From contig NZ_AP025508.1 in NCBI RefSeq assembly GCF_024347615.1, positions 2,604,001 to 2,668,000 of the forward strand: a DNA stretch of 64,000 nt. Reading direction: 5' to 3'. This document shows positions 32,930 to 42,380 of this stretch, piece after piece. A program made the position numbers and the translations under genes. The notes beneath the pieces were generated by a model that worked only from the letters and a program-made list of their open reading frames with translations, was not told the origin of the DNA and searched no databases. The stretch is from Vibrio splendidus (lineage in GTDB: Bacteria; Pseudomonadota; Gammaproteobacteria; Enterobacterales; Vibrionaceae). Each line of letters begins with the position of its first letter. Position 1 is the first letter of the stretch.

Positions 32930-33607
32930 TTAGCTAAGTGGTCTTAAGTAAGCTAAGAAACGTTTCTCTGCGAATTTGAAAATCGCAATGATGATAAACG
33001 TTAACCCCATGTAGAACAGGCCTGCTGTTAGGAACGATTCAAATGGTGCGTAGTAACGTGAGTTAACCAAACGGGCAGCACCCGTTAGATCCATAATGGT
33101 TACGATACCTGCTACCGCTGAGCCATGAAGCATAAAGATAACCTCATTACTGTAAGCCGGTAATGCTCGACGTAAAGCACTTGGAAGAATGATGCGGCGG
33201 TATGTCTTGGGTGTGCTCATACCATAAGCTTTTGCTGCTTCAACCTCACCTTTAGGCAAGCCGTTGATAGCACCACGAATGATTTCTGCTGTGTATGCCG
33301 ATGTGTTAAGAATGAATGCCACCAAAGCACAAAACCATGCATTCTCCCATAGTGTATCTTTTACCGGGAAGAACTGATCCATTCCATAGTAAATCAGGTA
33401 CAACTGCACCAATAATGGCGTACCACGGAAGAAATAGATGAACGACCAAGCAGGAGCGTTAATCAGCATATTTGGGCTGTTACGAGCGATAGCTAATGGT
33501 ATTGCTACACATAAGCCAATGATCAAAGCGACGCAAACCATCCAAGCCGTTGTCCATAAACCACTAAGGTAAATCGGCAGGCTTTCAATTATCAATGAAA
33601 AGTCCAT
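32930..33607 (-). CDS. hisM: Basic amino acid ABC transporter permease, HisM type
   Basis: Inner membrane permease, 225 residues with about five membrane helices. The EAA loop GEVEAAKAYGMSTPKTYRRIILP contacts the ATPase. The stretch YFFRGTPLLVQL and the LPSALRRALPAYSNEVIFMLH block align with HisM of the histidine/Lys-Arg-Orn importer. It is the last gene of the operon, 2 bases after hisQ, and probably forms a heterodimer with HisQ. Exact substrate among His, Arg, Lys and Orn cannot be decided from sequence; ArtM is the alternative. Confidence 0.85.
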   Translation of the reverse strand: MDFSLIIESLPIYLSGLWTTAWMVCVALIIGLCVAIPLAIARNSPNMLINAPAWSFIYFFRGTPLLVQLYLIYYGMDQFFPVKDTLWENAWFCALVAFILNTSAYTAEIIRGAINGLPKGEVEAAKAYGMSTPKTYRRIILPSALRRALPAYSNEVIFMLHGSAVAGIVTIMDLTGAARLVNSRYYAPFESFLTAGLFYMGLTFIIIAIFKFAEKRFLAYLRPLS

Positions 33608-33609
33608 AA

Positions 33610-34350
33610 CTACCTCGCGTGGATACTAAATTTACGTTCAACCAACTTAAGCAAGCCCGTCGAAACACTGGTGAAGAATAGGAAAATAAGTGCCACTGTC
33701 ATATAAAAGGTAAATGGCATTTTGGTTGAGCCTGCAGCCAACGCGCTAACACGTACCATGTCTTCTAGGCCGATAATCGAAACCAACGCGGTGGTCTTTA
33801 GTAGAACCAACCAGTTGTTACCAAAACCCGGCAGTGCGTGACGAATCATTTGAGGTAATAAAATACGGCGGAACGCTAAAACGGGCCCCATGCCGTAGGC
33901 CTTTGCCGCTTCCATCTCACCGCTGTCGACAGCCATGATTGCACCACGGAAAGTTTCAGCCATGTAAGCGCCAAAGATGAAGCCAATGGTTAAGACACCA
34001 GCAATAAATGGGCTGACATCAATATAATCTGGTAAGTAAGCGGTCCACTCGTGGTTAGGATCACTTGATGTGAACCACTCATTGAGCCACTCATTGATGG
34101 AATACAAACTGTTGTTTAAAAGGATTTGTCCACCAAAGAAAATCAGCATCATCAATACGAGATCGGGGATGCCTCGAATGACGGTTGTGTAGAGGGTTGC
34201 AATTGCACGAGCCCAGCGATAAGGCGCAAGTTTTGCTAAGGCACCTAGCATACCAAGAACCATAGCTAAAATTAGCGACAGCAAGGCAACTTCGATTGTA
34301 AGCACCGCCCCTTTCAGGATCGAAGCTTCATATCCTTGTAAATCAAACAT
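33610..34350 (-). CDS. hisQ: Basic amino acid ABC transporter permease, HisQ type
   Basis: Inner membrane permease of 246 residues, started at the ATG giving MFDLQGYEAS; the open frame extends four codons upstream. The EAA loop is GEMEAAKAYGMGPVLAFRRILLP. The sequence IRGIPDLVLMMLIFFGGQ is the HisQ counterpart of the enterobacterial VRGVPDLVLMLLIFYG block, and GNNWLVLLKTTALVSIIGLED is also conserved. It adjoins hisM and follows the binding-protein gene by about 80 bases. Confidence 0.85.
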   Translation of the reverse strand: MFDLQGYEASILKGAVLTIEVALLSLILAMVLGMLGALAKLAPYRWARAIATLYTTVIRGIPDLVLMMLIFFGGQILLNNSLYSINEWLNEWFTSSDPNHEWTAYLPDYIDVSPFIAGVLTIGFIFGAYMAETFRGAIMAVDSGEMEAAKAYGMGPVLAFRRILLPQMIRHALPGFGNNWLVLLKTTALVSIIGLEDMVRVSALAAGSTKMPFTFYMTVALIFLFFTSVSTGLLKLVERKFSIHAR

Positions 34351-34429
34351 AATGAATTCCAACAGAACTGCGAAAAAGTTGGTAAGACAGGGAGAGGAGA
34401 ACCTCTCCCTTAAGAATTGACGCTAGATA

Positions 34430-35200
34430 TTACTGACCGTATACGTCGTAGTTGAAGTATTTAGCCGCGATATCTTGGTAGATGCCTTTTTCACGTAGTG
34501 AAAGGATTGCCGCATCTAATTGCTTAGTCAGATCTTTGTCTTGCTTACGTAGAGCAATACCAAAACCATCGCCGAACCATTTAGGATCGGTTAATGATGG
34601 ACCAACAAACTCGTAGTCTTCACCACCCGCTTTGTTTAGTACGCCTTCTTCTAGAGCCGATGCATCACCCAGTACAGCAGCAACACGACCATTAGCTAGA
34701 TCAAGGTAAGCTTCATCGAATGAACCGTAACGAACGATTTCTACTGTGTCGCCGTAGTTGTCTGTTAGGTACTTATCGTGAGTTGTTGCACGTTGAACGG
34801 CAATTTTTTGACCTCTTAGATCATCGAAGTTAAGGCCTGCACCTTTTTTAGCGATGAACTTGTTTGGGATAAGTGCGTATTTACCAGTGAAGTCGATCTT
34901 TTTCTTACGCTCTTCCGTGATAGACATTGCCGCGATGATTGCATCATATTTACGAGCAAGTAGAGAAGGAATAATACCATCCCAATCTTGTGCAACGATC
35001 TTACACTGCACCTGCATTTCGGTACAAAGCGCGTTAGCCATATCAACATCGAAGCCTTTTAGTGAACCGTCAGCTTCTGTCCAGCTAAATGGAGGATAAG
35101 CACCTTCAATACCGAAACGTACTGTTTTCCATTCTTTTGCTTGAGCTACGCCCGTTACAGCAGTTGCAGCAAGTGCCGCGACTAATAACCACTTTTTCAT
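34430..35200 (-). CDS. Periplasmic basic amino acid-binding protein (HisJ/ArgT family)
   Basis: 256-residue solute-binding protein of the HisJ/ArgT/ArtJ cluster. The signal peptide ends at about GVAQA (residue 21). The mature N-terminus has VRFGIEGAYPPFSWTEADGSLKGFDVDMANALC, the ligand-binding start of the family, and two cysteines spaced ALC-N5-QC, like the disulfide of HisJ. The C-terminal WFGDGFGIALRK block is also typical. It delivers His, Lys, Arg or Orn to HisQM. The gene lies between hisP and hisQ on the same strand. Confidence 0.88.
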   Translation of the reverse strand: MKKWLLVAALAATAVTGVAQAKEWKTVRFGIEGAYPPFSWTEADGSLKGFDVDMANALCTEMQVQCKIVAQDWDGIIPSLLARKYDAIIAAMSITEERKKKIDFTGKYALIPNKFIAKKGAGLNFDDLRGQKIAVQRATTHDKYLTDNYGDTVEIVRYGSFDEAYLDLANGRVAAVLGDASALEEGVLNKAGGEDYEFVGPSLTDPKWFGDGFGIALRKQDKDLTKQLDAAILSLREKGIYQDIAAKYFNYDVYGQ

Positions 35201-35294
35201 ATCCCTACTCCTGTGATTTAGGTTTTTATGTTTTGCTAATTTTAATATTTTGTTTGTTGTTGCTTATTAACTTACTTGTTGTGTTTTATTGTTC

Positions 35295-35325
35295 ATACCG
35301 TCGCCATTTTCCTTAGCGGCGGTAT
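35295..35325 (-). repeat. Intercistronic hairpin between hisP and the binding-protein gene
   Basis: ATACCGTCGC (35295-35304) and GCGGCGGTAT (35316-35325) pair over 10 positions with one mismatch. It lies 12 bases beyond... the hisP stop side of the gap and is not followed by a strong T run. It may stabilise or trim the hisP message and allow higher expression of the binding protein. Confidence 0.6.
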
Positions 35326-35336
35326 TTCAATTCTGA

Positions 35337-36107
35337 TTAGTAAATCGATGAGATAAATTGTTGTAAACGCTCAGATTCAGGTTCCGTAAACAGTTTAGCT
35401 GGATCGCCCTGTTCTTCCACTAGACCTTGATGCAAGAACATCACATGATTTGATACGTCGCGGGCGAAAGCCATTTCGTGTGTTACCACAAGCATGGTTC
35501 TGCCCTCTTCTGCTAGATCGCGCATTACACCAAGCACTTCGCCTACTAACTCAGGGTCTAATGCCGATGTTGGTTCATCAAACAGCATAACTTCAGGATC
35601 AACCGCTAGCGCTCGCGCAATAGCAGCACGCTGTTGTTGTCCGCCAGACAAATGACCTGGGTAGTAATCTTTACGCTCATACAGACCGACTTTCTTCAGT
35701 AGTAACTCTGCATTTTCAATCGCTTGTGCTTTAGGTACACCTAGGACGTGAACAGGCGCTTCGATAACATTTTCGAGAACGGTCAGGTGAGACCACAGAT
35801 TGAAACCCTGAAAAACCATCGCTAGGCGAGAACGGATTCGCTGTACTTGTTTTTCATTGGCAGGAACTGAAACACCTTGGCGGTTGTTTTTCATTTGAAT
35901 TAATTCGCCATTAACCCAAATCTCGCCGGCGGTAGGTGTCTCTAAAAGGTTGATACATCTAAGGAAAGTACTTTTACCAGACCCAGAAGATCCAATAATC
36001 GAGACTACATCGCCTTTATGCGCAGAAAGTGAAATTCCCTTTAAAACTTCATTTTGACCAAACGTTTTGTGTAGATCCTTTATGTCCAGCGCTGGTACAT
36101 CTTTCAT
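35337..36107 (-). CDS. hisP: Basic amino acid ABC transporter ATP-binding protein, HisP type
   Basis: 256-residue ATPase of the PAAT family. Walker A GSSGSGKS at about 39-46, Q-loop in AMVFQGFNLWSHLT, signature LSGGQQQR, Walker B VMLFDEPTSALD, and His switch in VVTHEMAFARDV. I started at ATG 36107, preceded by GGAGAG, giving MKDVPALDIKDLHKTFG; the open frame reaches 30 codons further but without family similarity. First gene of the operon hisP-(binding protein)-hisQ-hisM; enterobacteria place hisP last. Confidence 0.92.
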   Translation of the reverse strand: MKDVPALDIKDLHKTFGQNEVLKGISLSAHKGDVVSIIGSSGSGKSTFLRCINLLETPTAGEIWVNGELIQMKNNRQGVSVPANEKQVQRIRSRLAMVFQGFNLWSHLTVLENVIEAPVHVLGVPKAQAIENAELLLKKVGLYERKDYYPGHLSGGQQQRAAIARALAVDPEVMLFDEPTSALDPELVGEVLGVMRDLAEEGRTMLVVTHEMAFARDVSNHVMFLHQGLVEEQGDPAKLFTEPESERLQQFISSIY

Positions 36108-36897
36108 GCGCTTTCTCTCCCAAGTTTGTGAAAATGCAAGGTACTCCGACCTTTTCATGCGATACAAACTAGCACCACACGGAATAACATGCAACAAATT
36201 ATTAACCTAATAATTTGGAATAAATAGCGATTCACTCTGACTTATTATGCAAAAGGTAGCGTTTTCACCTCAATTTAATGAATGAGTTCTATCAATAAGT
36301 CGTAATTACCACTCTTACATTGTTTAAATAAAGTTAATCAAAATGAGATTCTCGTAGCCTGATAGCTCACAAGAAAAACACGTTTTGTGAACTTAGAAAC
36401 ATCGCTGTCGAAAACATGCAACCAGAGCATTCAGCACATCCCCTCCATCAATCACTGTTCTGTTTGAAGTCATTACATGGTAAGTATTTCAAGAGGAATG
36501 GATGACAATCGAATAATAGTGAAATAACTCAGTTGGCGTTGAGAATTCAGCTAATGCCATAACGGGAGAGGCTCAAAGAAGATTGGAAAACGTCAGTTTG
36601 TGAAAACAAATTACACTTTTTATCAACGGTACGTTAATGAATCGCTGCGTTTTGTAGCTTTCTTTCACATACACTCATAAAGTGATCAAGATCAATCACC
36701 CTAAAGGGTAAGCTTGTTAGACTCCTCAATACAAAATAAGGCATTAAAAATGCCAAATATTTCTTTTAACTTAGCTGCATAAAGCACATCAAAACCGTGC
36801 AACATAATGTTAATAAGTTATAACTAAGAAATAACGCAATTACGCGAACTTATTTAATTCAATTTTAGAATTACTAACATAAAAATATGAGGAATCT
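36108..36897. other. Long divergent region between hisP and the DUF3360 gene
   Basis: About 790 AT-rich bases without a plausible gene. It should hold promoters for both sides. One FNR-like site is listed separately. I did not find an ARG box or other operator for the ABC operon. The 5' untranslated leader of the DUF3360 gene is probably long. Confidence 0.5.
36682..36695 (+). promoter_or_regulatory. FNR-like site upstream of the DUF3360 gene
   Basis: GTGATCAAGATCAA matches the FNR consensus TTGAT-N4-ATCAA at 9 of 10 fixed positions. It lies about 200 bases before the start codon; pflB downstream encodes an anaerobic enzyme, which makes FNR control plausible. Confidence 0.5.
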
Positions 36898-38439
36898 ATG
36901 TCAGACGTTGTGAATAATGCGAACTCTGAAGTAGAAGAGAAAAGCTATAAAGAGCTACACCGCCCTTCTTCGGAATTTGAGAGCCGCTCAGATTATCTAG
37001 ATCACGAACTTCAAATCATGAAGCCTCGCCGCTTCGGTTTAAACCTTCCAGGCCGTGATTTCCGTTTTGAACTTGAAGACCTTGTTCCTGCACTTGCTGG
37101 TACCATCGGTATCATCGCGATGTACTCAGCAGTAATGATGTCTTGGGCTGATGGCCTAACTCAAGCTTGGGATCACGTAAACCTAGGTAAAGACTTCGCA
37201 ATTGAAGTTGCTCGTGTAGAAATGCTTATTCCTGCACTGCTGTTCTGTATTCTTGCTTCTGGTTTCTTTAACCCTAAAGCAAACCTTGCCGGCAACCACG
37301 GCCCAATGATCCCTCTTATCGGTACCATCGCTCTTGCTGGTGCTCACCCTCTTGCATTGGCAATCCTTATCGGTGTCTTTGGTCTAATCCTAAGTTTCCT
37401 TAAAGGCGGCTCTAAACTTGTTAACCTGACTTCGGAAGGTACGGCAGGTGGCTTGCTTATCTTCTTAGGCCTAACCGGTACCATGAGCCAAATTAACTCG
37501 ATTCAGGCATGGGCGGTTGGTCTTCAATCTTCTACTGTTGAAGCGGGTAGCATGGGTTACGTTGGTTTAATCGTTCTTGCTATTACTATCGCTATCTACG
37601 CTTTCTTAGCAAAAGTGAACAAGCGTTGGTTAGCTATCCCTGTGTGTGCATTCACCGGCCTTGCTATTGCATTAGCATTGGGCGCTGGTTTCGATATCGT
37701 ATTCGAAACTGAAATGGGTATTCCAAACCTAAACCCAGTTTACTGGTGGGGTTCTACTTCTGAAGGTTGGATGCTTGGCTTGCCAAACGTTGAACACTTC
37801 ATCGCTTCTCTACCATTCGCAATTCTTGCCGTAGCAATGTGGTCGCCAGATTTCCTAGGTCACCGTATCTTCCAAGAACTGAACTACCCTAAACGTTCTG
37901 AAAAAGTTCTGATGGATGTTGATGACACAATGACGATGTGTTCTGTGCGTCAAATGGTCGGTACTGCAGTGGGTGGTGGTAACATCACATCTTCTTGGGG
38001 TACGTACATGATCCCAGCAGCAATCGCGAAACGTCCAATTCCTGGCGGCGCAATCTTGCTTGGTTCTCTATGTATTATTGTTGCGATTCTTGGTTTCCCA
38101 ATGGACGTAGCAGTATGGCCACCAGTGATGCGTGTTGCGCTACTTGTAGGTGTATCTCTGCCTCTACTTGAAGCAGGTATGCAGATGGTTAAGGATTCAA
38201 AAGATTCACAAGCGGCTGGTATCTGTATCTTTGGTTCAGCAGTTGTTAACCCGGTATTAGCTTGGGCTTTAACAATGCTGCTTGATAACAACGGTCTGAT
38301 TGGTGATAAAGAGCGTGCGAAGCGTCTGTCATTTGTCGACAAGATTGTTATCCCAGTCGGTGTTCTGGTTATCTGTCTAGTAGCAATGCTTGCAGTTGGT
38401 ATGCTAGAAAGCCAATATGGTCTAAAAGCTTGGCTATAA
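36898..38439 (+). CDS. DUF3360 family multi-pass membrane protein
   Basis: 513-residue inner membrane protein with about 11-12 hydrophobic segments after a hydrophilic N-terminus of about 60 residues. I recognise the DUF3360 family, found mainly in Vibrio and relatives; function unproven. Motifs seen: NPKANLAGNHGPMIPLIG, LTSEGTAGGLLIFLGLTG and GGGNITSSWGTYMIP. Gly/Pro-rich paired segments of this kind recall the SulP/NCS2 anion and nucleobase transporters, so a carrier role is likely but inferred. It has a GAGGAA site, its own terminator, an upstream FNR-like site, and lies just before pflB. Confidence 0.75.
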   Translation: MSDVVNNANSEVEEKSYKELHRPSSEFESRSDYLDHELQIMKPRRFGLNLPGRDFRFELEDLVPALAGTIGIIAMYSAVMMSWADGLTQAWDHVNLGKDFAIEVARVEMLIPALLFCILASGFFNPKANLAGNHGPMIPLIGTIALAGAHPLALAILIGVFGLILSFLKGGSKLVNLTSEGTAGGLLIFLGLTGTMSQINSIQAWAVGLQSSTVEAGSMGYVGLIVLAITIAIYAFLAKVNKRWLAIPVCAFTGLAIALALGAGFDIVFETEMGIPNLNPVYWWGSTSEGWMLGLPNVEHFIASLPFAILAVAMWSPDFLGHRIFQELNYPKRSEKVLMDVDDTMTMCSVRQMVGTAVGGGNITSSWGTYMIPAAIAKRPIPGGAILLGSLCIIVAILGFPMDVAVWPPVMRVALLVGVSLPLLEAGMQMVKDSKDSQAAGICIFGSAVVNPVLAWALTMLLDNNGLIGDKERAKRLSFVDKIVIPVGVLVICLVAMLAVGMLESQYGLKAWL

Positions 38440-38483
38440 TGGTCTTCACTACACAAAAGTAGTATTGAGACTAAAAAAAAGTT

Positions 38484-38515
38484 TGGGTGGCAACCCCTGC
38501 CACCCATTTTTTTTT
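38484..38515 (+). terminator. DUF3360 gene terminator
   Basis: Perfect arms TGGGTGGCA and TGCCACCCA around ACCCC, followed by nine T residues. Confidence 0.95.
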
Positions 38516-38614
38516 CAACTTTTTTTGGCATTTATTGATTTAGTTTAAGGTTTACAGAAATTTTTTAGCGTAGTCTTGAATACATAGAGTAAAGACAACA
38601 TATAAAAGGTAGTG

Positions 38615-38659
38615 ACAATATATATAACCATATGATGCGAATATGCTCATATATATTGT
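38615..38659. promoter_or_regulatory. AT-rich dyad in the pflB promoter region
   Basis: ACAATATATAT (38615-38625) and ATATATATTGT (38649-38659) are perfect 11-bp arms around a 23-base centre, about 90-130 bases before pflB. It could be an operator or a leader hairpin. The rest of 38516-38747 is the pflB promoter and leader with no gene. Confidence 0.45.
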
Positions 38660-38747
38660 TATTAATAAGAGTGTACTACCCTTACGAGGGGCGCTGGCTC
38701 AACAGTGTTAATGTACGTATTTTTTCTACTAAAAAGGTAGGTATGTC

Positions 38748-41024
38748 ATGGCAGAGCAATTTGCTAAAGCTTGGGAAGATTTTGCTGCAGGTGAGTGGCA
38801 AAGCGAAGTAAACGTTCGTGATTTCATTCAAAAGAACTACACGCCGTATGAAGGCGACGAGTCTTTCCTAGTTTCTGAGGGTACTGAAGCAACTAACAAG
38901 CTTTGGTCTTCGGTAATGGAAGGTATCAAACAGGAAAACGCAACTAAAGCACCTGTAGATTTCGATACTTCTGTTATCTCTACCATTACTGCTCACGATG
39001 CAGGTTACATTGAGAAAGATCTTGAGACTATCGTTGGTCTACAAACTGAGAAGCCACTAAAACGTGCAATCATCCCTAACGGTGGTGTACGTATGGTTGA
39101 AGGTTCTTGTAAAGCATACGGTGAAACTCTTGACCCAATGGTTTCAAAAATCTACTCAGAATACCGCAAAACACACAATGCTGGCGTTTTCGATATCTAC
39201 ACTCCTGATATCCTAAAATGTCGTAAGTCTGGTGTTCTGACTGGTCTTCCTGATGCTTACGGCCGTGGTCGTATCATTGGTGACTACCGTCGTGTTGCAC
39301 TATACGGTATCAACTTCCTAATGAAAGACAAAGCGGCTCAATTCGCATCTCTACAAGAGCGTTTCGAGAACGGCGAAGATCTTTCTGCAACAATGCAATT
39401 GCGTGAAGAGATCTCTGAGCAACATCGTGCTCTAGGTCAAATCAAGCAAATGGCTGAAAAATACGGTTTCGATATCTCTGAGCCAGCTCAAACTGCTCAA
39501 GAAGCTATCCAGTGGACTTACTTCGGCTACCTAGCTGCTGTTAAGTCTCAAAACGGTGCTGCAATGTCTCTAGGTCGTACTTCGACTTTCCTAGACATCT
39601 ACATCGAGCGTGATATCGCTGCTGGCAAAATCACAGAAGACCAAGCACAAGAGATGATCGACCACTTCGTAATGAAGCTGCGTATGGTTCGTTTCCTACG
39701 TACTCCTGAGTACGATGAGCTATTCTCTGGCGACCCAATCTGGGCTACAGAGTCTATGGGTGGTATGGGTGTCGATGGTCGTACGCTAGTAACGCGTTCG
39801 AACTTCCGTTTCCTTAACTCTCTATACACTATGGGTCCTTCTCCAGAGCCAAACATCACGGTTCTTTGGTCTGAGCAACTGCCTGACGGCTTCAAGCGTT
39901 TCTGTGCGAAGGTATCTATCGATACTTCTTCTATCCAGTACGAAAATGATGACCTAATGCGTCCTGATCTTGGTTCTGATGATTACGCAATCGCTTGTTG
40001 TGTATCACCAATGATCGTTGGTAAGCAAATGCAGTTCTTCGGCGCTCGTGCTAACCTTGCAAAAACTATGCTTTACGCAATCAACGGCGGCGTTGATGAG
40101 AAGCTTAAGATGCAAGTTGGTCCAGTTGGCGACAAGATCACTGACGAAGTACTTAACTACGATGACGTAATGGGTCGCCTAGACACATTCATGGATTGGT
40201 TAGCTAAGCAATACGTGACAGCTCTAAACAGCATTCACTTCATGCACGACAAGTACAGCTACGAAGCGTCTCTAATGGCTCTTCATGACCGTGACGTTCG
40301 TCGTACTATGGCTTGTGGTATTGCTGGTCTGTCTGTTGCTGCTGACTCACTGTCTGCAATCAAATTCGCGACTGTTAAACCAATCCGCGACGAAGATGGC
40401 ATTGCAACTGACTTCGAAATCGAAGGCGATTACCCTAAATACGGTAACAACGACTCTCGTGTAGATGACATTGCTTGTGAACTAGTTTCTACGTTCATGA
40501 ACAAGATCCGTAAGCTTAAGACTTACCGTGATTCAATCCCTACACAGTCAGTTCTTACTATCACGTCTAACGTGGTATACGGTAAGAAGACAGGTAACAC
40601 TCCAGACGGTCGTCGTGCTGGCGCTCCTTTCGCTCCTGGTGCTAACCCAATGCACGGTCGTGATGAGAAAGGCGCTGTAGCTTCACTAACGTCTGTAGGT
40701 AAACTACCGTTTGCTGATGCTCAAGATGGTATCTCTTACACTTTCTCTATCGTGCCAAACGCGCTAGGTAAAGAACAAGACAGCCAACGTGCTAACCTTG
40801 CAGGCCTAATGGATGGTTACTTCCACCACGAAGCTGGCATTGAAGGTGGTCAACACCTTAACGTTAACGTTCTTAACCGCGAAACTCTTGAAGACGCAGT
40901 TAAGCACCCTGAGAAATACCCTCAGCTAACGATTCGTGTTTCTGGTTACGCTGTACGCTTCAACTCTCTAACTACAGAGCAGCAAGCTGACGTAATCGCA
41001 CGTACATTTACTGAGTCTCTATAA
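38748..41024 (+). CDS. pflB: Formate C-acetyltransferase (pyruvate formate-lyase)
   Basis: Glycyl-radical enzyme of anaerobic metabolism: pyruvate + CoA to acetyl-CoA + formate, cytoplasmic. 758 residues (E. coli 760). Adjacent catalytic cysteines Cys417-Cys418 in [11 protein letters not shown]. The radical glycine is Gly733 in RVSGYAVRF near the C-terminus. The gene uses a narrow set of favoured codons, consistent with high expression. Its activase pflA lies downstream, separated by an LpxR-like gene. No focA formate channel is adjacent, unlike in E. coli. Confidence 0.98.
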   Translation: MAEQFAKAWEDFAAGEWQSEVNVRDFIQKNYTPYEGDESFLVSEGTEATNKLWSSVMEGIKQENATKAPVDFDTSVISTITAHDAGYIEKDLETIVGLQTEKPLKRAIIPNGGVRMVEGSCKAYGETLDPMVSKIYSEYRKTHNAGVFDIYTPDILKCRKSGVLTGLPDAYGRGRIIGDYRRVALYGINFLMKDKAAQFASLQERFENGEDLSATMQLREEISEQHRALGQIKQMAEKYGFDISEPAQTAQEAIQWTYFGYLAAVKSQNGAAMSLGRTSTFLDIYIERDIAAGKITEDQAQEMIDHFVMKLRMVRFLRTPEYDELFSGDPIWATESMGGMGVDGRTLVTRSNFRFLNSLYTMGPSPEPNITVLWSEQLPDGFKRFCAKVSIDTSSIQYENDDLMRPDLGSDDYAIACCVSPMIVGKQMQFFGARANLAKTMLYAINGGVDEKLKMQVGPVGDKITDEVLNYDDVMGRLDTFMDWLAKQYVTALNSIHFMHDKYSYEASLMALHDRDVRRTMACGIAGLSVAADSLSAIKFATVKPIRDEDGIATDFEIEGDYPKYGNNDSRVDDIACELVSTFMNKIRKLKTYRDSIPTQSVLTITSNVVYGKKTGNTPDGRRAGAPFAPGANPMHGRDEKGAVASLTSVGKLPFADAQDGISYTFSIVPNALGKEQDSQRANLAGLMDGYFHHEAGIEGGQHLNVNVLNRETLEDAVKHPEKYPQLTIRVSGYAVRFNSLTTEQQADVIARTFTESL

Positions 41025-41056
41025 GCTCACGCTAAATAGATAAGTAAAATAATATT

Positions 41057-41083
41057 AGCCTCGCCAATGTGCGGGGCTTTTTT
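41057..41083 (+). terminator. pflB terminator
   Basis: Arms AGCCTCGC and GCGGGGCT (one G-T pair) around CAATGT, then six T residues, 33 bases after the stop. Confidence 0.88.
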
Positions 41084-41226
41084 ATATCTGCTGTAAATCG
41101 CACTGAACTCACCTACCTCCCAAAATGTTAGGTTGAGCAAGAAAGCACCCAATCATTCACTTTTTTTCCACAAATTCACTTAAATTACGGTAATATCTCT
41201 GTTCATAATTTAAGAGTAACTGCTCC

Positions 41227-42216
41227 ATGAAATACCTGCGTTGTTTACCCCTGATTCTCCTCTCTTTTTCATCTTTGGCATCTGATCGTTCTACGCTGAC
41301 TTTTGCTTTAGATAACGATGGTATTTTTGGTGTTGACCAAGACTATACCAACGGCTTATTTCTGGGTTACACATCATCAAGTATTACGCCATATAATTGG
41401 GTAAAACCATTGAGTCTTTCCTACTGGGGGGCAAGCTCTCTAGACAAGTGGGAAATCACCATTGGCCACAAGATGTATACACCTTCTGACATTGAGTTAG
41501 AAACACCATCGCCTAATGATCGCCCATACGCAGGTTACCTTCACACCGAATTCAACTACATCAGCTTGAACCCACAGCAAGCCCAGCGTTTTAATATCAC
41601 GTTTGGTACTACGGGCGAACGTGCACTGTCTGAAGATGCTCAAAAGCTGGTCCACTCGATCACAAAATCAGATGAGCCTATGGGTTGGGAATACCAAGTT
41701 GATGATGAGTGGGCGGGAAGCGTTGGTTACCTAAGCCATTTCAACTTAATGCGTAATCAAGCACTAGCAAATACAGACTTCGAGATCTCTAACGTTTCAG
41801 AGATCAATGTGGGTAACTTTAGAAGTGATATCTCGACTGGTTTTATGTTTCGTTGGGGTACGGACTTAGGCGGTAACTTTGGTGCAGCTAACATCACCAC
41901 AGAAAACCCATTCAAACCGGGCATGATCGGCGCATCAAACACAGGTTGGTTTACCTATGCAGGCCTTGAAGGTCGTTACCGATTCAACGATCTGACTATC
42001 GAAGGCGATCGTTCTGAAATCGAAGATAATTGGCCGAATCCAGAACAATACGATGTCACCCTAGAGAATATTCAAGCAACAGCTGTATTGGGTGTGGCAT
42101 GGTATAACCAATACGTTGGTGCCTCTTTTGCACTAACAGCAAAAACACCGGATTACGAAGAAGCAAAAGAGTCAGTGTACACCACTGGCGGTATCACAAT
42201 GTTTGCTTTCTTCTAG
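41227..42216 (+). CDS. lpxR: LpxR family lipid A deacylase-like outer membrane protein (DUF2219)
   Basis: 329-residue outer membrane beta-barrel. Signal peptide about 1-18 (LLSFSSLA), C-terminal Phe (TMFAFF) as the barrel signal. The family start is seen as LDNDGIFGVDQDYTNG at about 28-43, with the Asn30-Asp31 pair expected in the active site, followed by MYTPSDI and DRPYAGYL. In Salmonella, LpxR removes the 3'-acyloxyacyl chain of lipid A with calcium. Activity here is inferred. It lies between pflB and pflA with its own terminators on both sides, so it is probably independent of them. Confidence 0.82.
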   Translation: MKYLRCLPLILLSFSSLASDRSTLTFALDNDGIFGVDQDYTNGLFLGYTSSSITPYNWVKPLSLSYWGASSLDKWEITIGHKMYTPSDIELETPSPNDRPYAGYLHTEFNYISLNPQQAQRFNITFGTTGERALSEDAQKLVHSITKSDEPMGWEYQVDDEWAGSVGYLSHFNLMRNQALANTDFEISNVSEINVGNFRSDISTGFMFRWGTDLGGNFGAANITTENPFKPGMIGASNTGWFTYAGLEGRYRFNDLTIEGDRSEIEDNWPNPEQYDVTLENIQATAVLGVAWYNQYVGASFALTAKTPDYEEAKESVYTTGGITMFAFF

Positions 42217-42222
42217 CCACCC

Positions 42223-42248
42223 GTAAGGGCTTTCGCCCTTTACTTTTC
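42223..42248 (+). terminator. First terminator after lpxR
   Basis: AAGGGC-TTTC-GCCCTT hairpin followed by TACTTTT, just past the stop codon. Confidence 0.7.
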
Positions 42249-42257
42249 AAGTTTAAT

Positions 42258-42296
42258 AAAGGCAATCATCTTCACAGGTGATTGCCTTTATTTTTA
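42258..42296 (+). terminator. Second terminator after lpxR
   Basis: Perfect 11-bp arms AAAGGCAATCA and TGATTGCCTTT, then ATTTTT. Two hairpins in tandem separate lpxR from pflA. Confidence 0.85.
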
Positions 42297-42380
42297 AAGA
42301 CCTCGTTACCATTTGACCCTATTTTATGTACCGTTTTTGTAATAAAATACACGGTATAAATTCCTCTACGAGAATAGCTC

